NCBI GenBank assembly: GCA_003049465.1
Contig: PYSS01000007.1
Span: forward strand, 62,001-126,000
DNA: 64,000 nucleotides
Source: Magnaporthiopsis rhizophila
Taxonomy: Eukaryota; Ascomycota; Sordariomycetes; Magnaporthales; Magnaporthaceae
Direction of reading: 5' to 3'
Of this stretch, positions 46,251 through 54,965 are shown one piece after another (positions within the stretch are counted from its first letter, which is position 1; the number at the start of each line of letters is the position of its first letter). The notes below the pieces were generated by a model. The model saw nothing but the letters and a program-made list of their open reading frames with translations, did no database searches and had not been told where the DNA came from. A program made the translations under genes and the position numbers.

Positions 46251-47682
46251 CACGCAGTTAGATACCTGGCAGGTACGCAGGAGGGATTTACAGGCACCTT
46301 GCTGGGAGGAACACTTTCCCACTTTCGGCGGCACGTGAGGAAACAAGGCGCACCAGTGAGTCACGAGCACGGCAGGTGGGCTGCTACTGGACGAGTGGAA
46401 CCTGGCATGCTTTTCAGGATTTGCGGAAGCGAGCCAATGGCAAGCGCGGAAACGAAAAAAAGCCCAGCCACTCAAATAAATTGAAGATGTGAAATTTTCA
46501 GCCATTCATGTGCTGCCAGCCTGACCGGGATATTGCACACTCGAACCTTGCTCCTTTGTTCAGCCGGTCACGATATGAAAAGGCACCAGGCGCACATGCA
46601 GGAAATCAGGCAGGCAGGAAGGAATTGGAGTGGAAAAATGCTATGATCAAGGAAAGGAGTGCAGGCAGCCCCCTCACCGACATTTAGGCGCACGCGTGTT
46701 GCTGCCGTCAGTCCTGCGTGCTGCAGACAGGGGCTCACGGTTGGAGCAACTGGCGCAAACCCTCGGGGCGATGTTGGGCGTGAAAGGCGAAGCCCAGGGG
46801 TTGACGACGGATGACGGGCCGTCATAGTGTCCTCGTCGTACCATGGCTCGAGTTGCACGGTTAGAATCGGACATATACCCCATTGCGGACGCTGCTGACG
46901 TCCTCGGCGTCTTGGAGCCTGCTTGAACACCCGACGGTGCAAGCGCCGGGCATGGGAGATTTCCGTGCGACGCCATGCCATAGAACCCACCCAAAATTTA
47001 ACGGAGATTTTGTTTCATCTGGCCCTTCCTCCCATGGATTGTCTGTCCTGTTTCTGTTCTTTCGGATGTCCACCTGTGTTTTTCGTCCGGGTGCTGACAT
47101 CCTTGCCTGGGGCGATCTGTCGCGTCTCCACCTCGCGATTACTTTTGCTGTCGACGCGATTTACGCTGCATATGATGCAGGTGTCCGCCTTTCTCGGCAG
47201 CCGCACAGCCCACCTCGTGATACTCGCTCGAGGAACCTTTGTGTCGTAGTGTCACCAAGCTCAGGGTCGATTTCGATTTGATGTGGAGGGAAGCTACGCT
47301 TGCGCACTGTCGTTCACCTCCTCTTGGTCGGGAGCTTCCATCTTCCATCATCATCCGTGGAGCGAGGGTAACCCCCAGCCCCCCGCGCAGTCGATCACTC
47401 GACACGAGCCAAGTACAGGCGTCTGCCGACTTTTGGCCGCCAGTTCCCGTCCGCCCATCCATGCAGTGTATCCTGCTGGAGGCGCACCGCCATGCCCCCC
47501 CAGTGGGGCGGCTAGACCCGCCAGCGTAAGGCTGCGACAGCGAGCAGCAGAACCTGATTAGCCGACAGCAAAAAAACCTGTCGGGGCCCCACTTGAACGG
47601 CTGATTCATCCACTCATTGGCGTAAAAAGACTGAGGCCTGCCCTCAAATCACCTTTCGACTCTCCTCGACTTCTTTCTCCCA

Positions 47683-47692
47683 CAACCAATCA
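47683..47692 (+). promoter_or_regulatory. CCAAT box
   Basis: CAACCAATCA, matching the CCAATCA form favoured by the fungal HAP/AnCF complex. Identical to the box at 50623. Confidence 0.4.
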
Positions 47693-49897
47693 ACCCCCAA
47701 AACGCCTTGGTTCCCCATCCCCGACCAAATTCCATCAAATCAACATCCGCGCTCGACCCGGCCGAATTATTTCATTCGAGCAAATCCCCTCGTCGCATTT
47801 TCCCGCTCCGCCCAGTGACGTTTGGCGCTTGCTGATTTTATCTCTTGCTTTCCACTTTGCGCGTATCGCCTAGCCTCTGCGCTTTGGTCTTTTTTACTTT
47901 GGCAATTTTCAACTTTGAACCCACCCAGCCGTCACCCTCGCCGCGACGGGGGTGCTAGAAAGCCGCCACCGCACCCCCAAAGGAGCCGCGTGCCAGCGCC
48001 CAGCGAGAGCTCCACGAAGCCCTAGACCGGGTTTCTGCGCCAGACGTGCTGCTGCTCGCTTGCCTGCTGACTAGAGCTTCCGCCAAAAAATAAGCCACCC
48101 GTTTACCGTTTGAATCCACCTCGCTGGCCGCCCGCTGGAATTTTCCAAAGAAGAGGGGCAAACGCAGGATCCCCTTGTAGCGTTTCTTTTCTTTGTTGGG
48201 TGTGCACCTCCCATCCAAGTTTCGCGTCGGGCGTTTTGACACGCCCTAGCCTGGGACATATCCCGTGCTATTGTCTTCGGAAAAAAAAAGCAATCGACAC
48301 TGGGAAGTGCCGTCGTCGCACGATCGCGCCGGCTCTTTCAAAGGTATGTTTCCGCATAACGGCTCGAGGGCCTCTGAGAGCCAACCACAGCCCCTCCCTT
48401 CCCGTCAGCCGCTGCTTGGGCACCCCCTGGAAGCCCCCACAACCCGCCGACCAAAGGCAGGCACTCGCTTCTGGGCGCTCCCAGGCAGGAAAATTACTGG
48501 CAAATCAGCACCCGGCCCCCAGCTTCGGCTTCATCTCGAGCTGTTGAAAGACTCCCCATTCTGGAGGCCTATCACCATCTCCAGCTTCACCCTCAACCCC
48601 ATCATTGGCCACAACCCCAGTCAGGTGATTGTTTCTCCCTGCGGAGGGCAATTGCCTGACTTCGCGTTCGGTTTCATGGATCTGACGGTATTCGCAGCTG
48701 GCAGATCGAAGGAGGTCCTTGGCCGCCACCAGGATCGCGTAAAAAGAAACCTCAGCCCAGTGTCGAGAGACTGGGTCGCGTGCTGGCAGAGAGAACCTAG
48801 GCCGTAGGTACTAACAGCCTGTCCCACCCGCTTGGCGTCCTCGCCAGTGTCCAACTTTTGGTAAGTAAAGAAGCACACGCCTCCAGACCTGCCGGCGTCC
48901 AGAGGAGCTGCCTTGTTTGCCCCCCTCTTCTTTTGCTGTCCGCCTACAGCCGCATTTGCCAGCGTCGCTCCCATCCGTCCGCCCACCCCGTTATGGCTAG
49001 ATCCACACCGCCGCACTCCCTCCCACCCTATGTTTAGGCACCCACCCCTCCCCTCCTGGTTGCCCAAATTAAGCAACGAGTCGCTGCCGAGCTTACCCAG
49101 CAAACCCTCTCTGGCTTGCGGATGCTGGCATGCGGATTTCCTTATATCATCCTCCTTCCGGCAGATGCTCATTGTGGCCTCGCTCCGTCCTCGCGAGCTC
49201 AAGCACTCATTTTCCCGAAACCCGCGTCTCTCTGCCCGGCATCTCTAGCCTGTGGGCGACGTTGAACAGCCGTTTACACCGCCGATTCCCCAGACCTCCC
49301 CCACCCACCACCACCACCACTACCAAGCCCGCCTTGGGCTGTGGTCTACCTGCCTTGACAGCACGGTACGCTTGCATCACCCCTACTTTACATCCCTGCC
49401 CAACACGCCCATCCCAGCGTCCTATCCACCACACCCAGCCATGGCTGCCGAGGGCCTCCACCGCCCATTGAGCTGGCGCCCTGCCTCCATGATGTGTCCG
49501 TACCTGAACCTCCTAGCTCTCCACCCAGATCACATCTGCACGCAGTAGCTGTCCTTTCTTTGACTCGTCGGCACCAGTTGTCCAGAGCCCGCGGGAATGG
49601 CTGCCAAGTAGCAGCCGTCATCACACGACGACAAAAGGGATGATGTTGGACGACCCGACCCTCGCGCCTCGGTTCTCCCCGTCAGCCTGTTTGTGTGCGT
49701 CATCTCCTAACAGGCTCTCCGGCAGTGCCGTGTCAATCTAGGTTCCCAGTACGTGCCACAGCAAGGATTTGTGGTGGCCTGACGGCTCTTTGCAGGCTCG
49801 AAGGCTGTGGCCTCTCGGGCTGCCCACCTCGCCGTTGTTTTGTGTCTTCGCGTCTTGCGTTTTCTCTCTTGCTTATTTTCCCACCATGCTGTCTTTC

Positions 49898-49905
<8 letters not shown>

Positions 49906-49940
<35 letters not shown>

Positions 49941-49951
49941 CTTTTTTTTTT
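49906..49951. repeat. T35-C-T10 tract
   Basis: T run interrupted by a single C in the HAP2 upstream region. Confidence 0.9.
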
Positions 49952-50509
49952 CCCGCCCCTCGACAAGCACGGAGTCGATACGCTCTGGTTTCCTGCTACG
50001 ATTCCTGGCCCCGAAGCAGCCGGGGGGTGCTGGGCGGAGATCCAAGTAGGCGCGGTTCCAGCTTCCAAGCGGGAGTGTTGCTGAGCTGGTCGGCGATGTG
50101 GGGCCCCCCTCCTAGTGTTTGGAGCCTGCATATCCCGTCATGCATGCCAGCGCATCAAATGGTGGCCCAGTGTGCCAGGTCTCCGTCCGAGGCGCCAAAT
50201 TCTCTCTCGCCCATCACCGACCATCCACCCCCTCTTCCCGTTCGCCACTTATATCTCGCAAACATTTTCGGAGCTGACCACCCTGGTTGGATAGATCTCG
50301 CAACGCAAAATCCGAAAGCCCCAAACACCGGCTGGCTGATTCAACCATCGCCCACTGGCTCCTCTGAATAATTCTCGCGCCGTCCCGCACACAGGCCGGT
50401 GTTCTGTCACCGTCTGCGACGACGAGGTATCGCTTTCTGCTCGCCTGCCTTGGTGCAGCCTACCTAGCCACAAGTCGCCAGCTCTTCACGTGGCTCTGCC
50501 CACCCTCCG

Positions 50510-50534
50510 TTTTTTTTTTTTTTTTTTTTTTTTT
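50510..50534. repeat. T25 homopolymer
   Basis: Uninterrupted T run about 550 bp before the HAP2 start codon. Confidence 0.9.
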
Positions 50535-50622
50535 CTTGCTCGCCCCATTGCAGCCCAGGGCCTAGCCACAGCCCCCTCCCCATTCAAAACAAGGGCTACA
50601 TCAGCTCGCATATGCCACGGCG

Positions 50623-50632
50623 CAACCAATCA
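50623..50632 (+). promoter_or_regulatory. CCAAT box
   Basis: CAACCAATCA, 450 bp upstream of the HAP2 start codon. Confidence 0.4.
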
Positions 50633-51081
50633 AAGGTTGCTTCGCCCACCCAGACAGCTGCCAGCGCATCTACGCATACCCAGCAGATTGGGTGTGCACA
50701 TCCCAACCGTCGTCGCGGGTACCCAAGTGACGACGGCCCTGCTCAGCGCATGCCCAACTTGGCGCGGACCCTTCGTGAGGCTTAATCCTTTCAAAATCAG
50801 GTCCGGACTTCGCCCCTCGCACAAGGTTCGGTCCTCCGCAGCCAGACGGCCCCAGCTCCCTTCTCAGCTTTTACTTGCTTCACCTGTCTTCCCACCGGCC
50901 ATCACAGCCGACTGTGCTCTCGGCTCCACCAATTTCGCGCCAACAACCGGTATACAAGCTTCCCCGTGCGCACAACGCGAACGGTCCACACAGCTGCGCC
51001 AACCGCCCTCGACTTACCCCAGCAGTCGACTTTAATTGTCACGGCTGTTGTCGGCGCAGTACCCCAGGCCCAGCTTTCAGT

Positions 51082-52077
51082 ATGATGGAGTACGCCCAAT
51101 ACCAGCAGCCAACACAGAGCACACATTCAGCATATCAGACTTCGGCGTCGTCCAACAGCATCACCTCGCCGTCCCTCCAGCACGCACACCAGGCCTCTCC
51201 GATCCTCTCCTCGCAAGCCGCGCAGCAGCCGCAGCAGCAACAGCAGCAACAACAGCAACAGTCCCCGTCGACTAACACAAGTCAAGGGCACACCATGTAT
51301 CAGTCACAGTACGCCGTGCCCCAGCAGGGCATGCACTATGCCATGCCTCAGATCCAAGCCGCCGCGTTGGCAGCCACCGCTGCGGCGTCAGGGTCGGGTT
51401 ATCCGTACGGCGTTTCCCAGGACCCTGGCCTGCAGCAAACATCGCCGCGGATCGCTGGCGCAAATGCCAAGAAGGAGGCCAGGCCTGGTCCGCGGTCGCC
51501 GCAGCAGCTGAACAATATGCCGCAGCGTCGCCTGAGCCAGGTCACCAGTCCCGGAGTTCCCACCGCGCAAGCCATGATGAATCACGCGGGCGCTCGGCCC
51601 GGCGCCGCGCCGCCTCCGATGCCCGCGCAGCAGATGCACCCCCCACCGCAGTCGCCCGAGATTCCTCCAGGTGCCGTTGAGGAGTCGCCGCTCTACGTCA
51701 ACGCGAAGCAGTTCCATCGCATTCTCAAGCGCAGAGTAGCGAGGCAGCGCTTGGAAGAAGCCCTGAGACTCACGTCGAAGGGTCGCAAGCCCTACCTGCA
51801 CGAGTCCAGACACAACCATGCCATGCGACGGCCCCGTGGTCCGGGCGGCCGTTTCCTGACAGCCGATGAGGTCCTCGAGATAGAGAAGAAAAAGGAGTTG
51901 GGGGGTGATGCAGTCTCTAAACCAGAGGCCGAATCGGCACCTAGCAAGACAGAGACGGCAGCTGCGGGCACGAAGCGAAAATCCACCTCCTCGTCCAATG
52001 CGTCCAACAAGCGAGCCAAGGTGGAGACGGACAGTCCGGAGGATGAAGACGAGGATGACGCCGAGGACGACAGATGA
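51082..52077 (+). CDS. HAP2: CCAAT-binding factor subunit HapB/Hap2 (NF-YA)
   Basis: Sequence-specific subunit of the trimeric CCAAT complex (HapB/C/E; HAP2/3/5). Single coding exon, 331 aa, starting MMEYAQYQQP. A polyglutamine run lies at about residues 48-60. The NF-YA core spans about 200-260. EESPLYVNAKQFHRILKRR is the subunit-association helix (A1). RKPYLHESRHNHAMRRPRG followed by GGRF (235-256) is the DNA-contacting part (A2), with the His and Arg residues that read CCAAT intact. The C-terminal tail has basic KRKS and KRAK clusters and an acidic end (EDEDEDDAEDD). The ATG pair at 51082/51085 follows CTTTCAGT, so the preceding leader may be spliced just before the start. The long upstream region carries CCAAT boxes. 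Confidence 0.95.
   Translation: MMEYAQYQQPTQSTHSAYQTSASSNSITSPSLQHAHQASPILSSQAAQQPQQQQQQQQQQSPSTNTSQGHTMYQSQYAVPQQGMHYAMPQIQAAALAATAAASGSGYPYGVSQDPGLQQTSPRIAGANAKKEARPGPRSPQQLNNMPQRRLSQVTSPGVPTAQAMMNHAGARPGAAPPPMPAQQMHPPPQSPEIPPGAVEESPLYVNAKQFHRILKRRVARQRLEEALRLTSKGRKPYLHESRHNHAMRRPRGPGGRFLTADEVLEIEKKKELGGDAVSKPEAESAPSKTETAAAGTKRKSTSSSNASNKRAKVETDSPEDEDEDDAEDDR
51222..51264 (+). repeat. CAG/CAA polyglutamine microsatellite in HAP2
   Basis: Mixed CAG/CAA codons give about ten consecutive Gln. The mixture would limit slippage compared with pure CAG. Confidence 0.85.
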
Positions 52078-53584
52078 TCAACACATTCCGGAGCAAAAGC
52101 AAAGAATAAAAAAAAGTCAACACCCAGCGATATGGAAAAAACAAAAAGACATGTTCAAGGGAAAAACAAAACATCCTGAACAAAACGCCATACCAAAACC
52201 CACAAACACACAAACAAAACAACAACCAGCGCCACTGGAATACAATGCATACGCCGCCTTATACCCCTCAGCTTTCTTTTGTTCGGATCACGACGTTACG
52301 ACACGACAGAGCGCTTGCTTAGGCCATGGGACTCTGTCACTTATTATCATCTCACCACCATCACCATCCCTTGATTCTAGTTGCGGCGAATTGGCGAGGA
52401 GTCTGGCGGTCTGAAGTTATATCTCATCTCTACGAATACACCCTGCGGAGACCGGGCAACCCTTTGTTTGTCTCTTGCCTTATATTTTCTTCTCCTCTTA
52501 TTCTTCTTTATGTCCTATTATCGTCTGTCCCTTTGTCCACAACCACGATTTCTTTCCTATCTTCGACTTCCAGCTGCTGGAGTAAGAGTCTGGGCGATCT
52601 TGGCTGGACGGATATTCTCGCGAATATCGGGAAGCTATCACCACGGACCAACACTTGGTTAGCGGCGCATGCTGAACCCCCTGATCTCGGCCCTTTTTTC
52701 TTTTTATCTTATTCTTTTTTTATTTGTTTTGTTGGCGAGCATACTGTGTGTGGCACGCCCAGCCTTTCCATAGTATCTATGGGAAGGCGAACCTTTGGGT
52801 GATTCTTCATGCGTCTGTCCAGGACGACGGGCTCAGGGATGGGAACATACCAGATTGGGAGGTCTGGGCAAGGGTGGGAAGGCGGGTGGTCTGGCTTGCA
52901 GGCGTGGGCTGGGATTCACGGTTGGCATCGGGGTCGGACGGAAGCCATTTTATGAAGGATATATACTCTCAATCTGACATGCCTGCCTCGCTCTGTGGCC
53001 TGGACTTGTGGTCTATTTGTATCGTATTGGATTTATCGAGATGACAATCGGATATTTCTTGTCTATCGCCTCCTGATTCCTCTGCTGACTACCGTGAGCG
53101 ATTTTTTTGCATCCTGTGCTTGTAGTGCCTATAAGAAACACGATTACAGTTTACCGCCTTGCATGCATGCCATATGCCTACCTACCTACCTACCTAGGCA
53201 TGTAGTAGCTATGCATAATGGGAGCGACTGAAGGGATTTATTTGTTTGATGGGCTGGGTCCTGGAAGGTCGGGGTGCCAAAGAACGGCGGGCGGGTCGAG
53301 TCGAGTGGCCCGTGCACAAACTGCAAGCAACAGCAACTGTCACCAGCCAGCAACAATTTCCCCGCTGTCTTGGTCGGGTATTGAGGGCTTGAGGATGAGG
53401 AGCCAACACGGAAAGCCGACCAACACCGTAGGTACAGGCGTGCTCACCAAAGCATCAAAATACCAAGCCCGATTACCTGCCTCGAGATCCAATCGCGAAC
53501 TCGTATCGGCCGCCTAAACAGAGACGTTTCTCTTCCGACGCTGCTAATCTAGGAGGGCTTGTGCCGCCCCGCCGTGCGCGAAAG
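52078..53584. other. Tandem intergenic region HAP2-LSM2
   Basis: 1.5 kb, no supportable gene. The first 200 bp are A-rich 3' flank. A CCTACCTACCTACCTAGG array lies at about 53178-53195. Confidence 0.55.
53178..53199. repeat. CCTA tandem repeat with CCTAGG
   Basis: Four CCTA(C) units ending in CCTAGGCATG, related to the CTACCTAGGTAG palindromes elsewhere in the window. Confidence 0.75.
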
Positions 53585-54213
53585 ATGCTTTTCTTCAGGT
53601 ACGGAAACGACTATCCATAACTCCCACCTACAGCGTCTTGTCGGGCACGTGATCCAATCACGACTCCTAGGCGGCTGGCTGGGGGATGCGAAACAGACAT
53701 GGGAAGAGACTCTTTGTATCCCGAGACATTTTGCTGACCGGGGAAGGGTGAGGATGAGGCTGGGCAGCTTCTTCAAGACGCTGATTGACGTCGAGATCAC
53801 GGTCGAGCTCAAGAACAGCATCCAGATCCGCGGCACGCTCAAGAGCGTCGACCAGTACCTGAACCTGAAGCTGGACAACATCTCGGTTGTCGAGGACGTC
53901 AAGTACCCGCACCTGGTCAGTCTCCCTCCCTTTTTCCATTCTGCCCTTTGTCCTCCCGTTGGTTTGGGTTGCTATGGCCCAGGCCCATGGTGGGAGTATG
54001 TATGTGTTATTGACATCCTGTTTTGGTTTGCTTTTTCTTCCCCATCCTTCCGTGTATCACCAGAGCGCCGTCAAGAACGTCTTTATCCGCGGCAGCGTCG
54101 TCCGCTACATACATCTCCCGGCCTCGCATGTTGACGTCCCGCTCCTCGAGGACGCCACGCGCAGGGAGGCCGCCGCAAACGCGAGCAACGCCGCGGCCGC
54201 CGCCAAGCGTTGA
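53585..54213 (+). CDS. LSM2: U6 snRNA-associated Sm-like protein LSm2
   Basis: Member of the Lsm2-8 ring on U6 snRNA (nucleus) and the Lsm1-7 ring in mRNA decapping (cytoplasm). Exons 53585-53598, 53768-53915 and 54064-54213 give 103 aa. The 14-nt first exon encodes MLFF plus AG, which with C from exon 2 makes Ser, giving the conserved start MLFFSFFKTLID. The Sm1 motif is VELKNSIQIRGTLKSVDQYLNLKLDNI. The Sm2 motif after the second intron is AVKNVFIRGSVVRYIHLP, followed by VPLLEDATRREA. The Ala/Asn-rich end (NASNAAAAAKR) is a fungal extension. The first intron contains CACGTG at about 53645 next to an ATCCAATCA box. Confidence 0.95.
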
Positions 54214-54247
54214 AAGGATGCCTCGTCCTGTTGTTCTTGGAAGTCAG

Positions 54248-54250
<3 letters not shown>

Positions 54251-54305
<55 letters not shown>
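54251..54305. repeat. (GA)27 microsatellite
   Basis: 55 bp of uninterrupted GA dinucleotides starting 38 bp after the LSM2 stop codon, so probably within its 3' UTR. Confidence 0.95.
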
Positions 54306-54307
<2 letters not shown>

Positions 54308-54675
54308 GGTGCAAGTACCATCTTGATATCCCTGGGGAACATGGCTGCTTAGGGTGACCTATCGTCTATCTACGGAGGCGGTTGAGGGTTGAGGGTAGTT
54401 GCCTTGAGGACCACATGCTCGATCCCCTTCCCCGTCTCTCTATCCCTCAGCCTTCCGATAAGGCAGATAGACTGTCTCCTATGATTCCGTCTCTTGGGGG
54501 TTTGAGCCAGTATTCACGGAGGGCAGCTGCGGAATTTCGTTTTGGGAGAATCGACGGCTAGAATGATTATCCCATCCACAAGCCGCCGCATTAGTGCCGG
54601 CGAGCACGCAGACAGCTCCCCAAACATCTAGCGCAGCCATATTTTTCGAGGTAGATGGAATCCAAAAGGGCTGGG

Positions 54676-54676
<1 letters not shown>

Positions 54677-54713
<37 letters not shown>
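54677..54713. repeat. T37 homopolymer
   Basis: 37 uninterrupted T residues in the convergent spacer, about 250 bp past the PSO2 stop in its direction of transcription. Confidence 0.9.
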
Positions 54714-54965
54714 CTTTCCGTTTACCGAGACACGCGATTGGTCCCATTGGAATGTATCGATACCCAACCTGGCTGCAACGGCCAGGCAGGACTGGACGGG
54801 CGCTCCTCTGCGGCGATGATTGCATGTTTTCTTGCTTGTTTATACTGCAGTCCAAGTGGTCGTGGAGGGCTGGAAAGCGGCGGAAAACGAACGAGAGTGA
54901 CAATCACGACCCTGCATCACTGCCCAAGCACAGCATTCATTATTCAACATCAGCCCAAAAGATGC

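Larger units (their letters stand above)
41930..47630. other. Gene-poor gap, proximal part
   Basis: 5.7 kb with no supportable gene on either strand. Frames are short, overlap on both strands and lack motifs. It holds GGCAGGCAGGCAGG and repeated GACAAGGTACCT units (42189-42262), a doubled CCAGCGTGCGT (about 42915-42942), a GCGCGCGCGCGCG run (about 44519), and an AT-rich island at about 45540-46250. Confidence 0.55.
47631..51081 (+). promoter_or_regulatory. Pyrimidine-rich upstream region of HAP2
   Basis: 3.4 kb in which the plus strand is strongly C/T-rich, with T35 (49906-49940) and T25 (50510-50534) runs. This bias resembles fungal promoters and 5' leaders on the coding strand, so a long HAP2 leader, possibly spliced (CTTTCAG lies just before the ATG), is likely. 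Two identical CAACCAATCA boxes occur at 47683-47692 and 50623-50632. Confidence 0.5.
54214..54965. other. Convergent intergenic region LSM2-PSO2
   Basis: 752 bp of 3' flanks holding a (GA)27 microsatellite and a T37 run. No gene seen. Confidence 0.6.

Noticed and set aside
46089..46505. 138-aa minus-strand frame in the gap
   Set aside because: Starts with ATG but shows no known motif, sits partly in the AT-rich island, and has no supporting neighbour exons.
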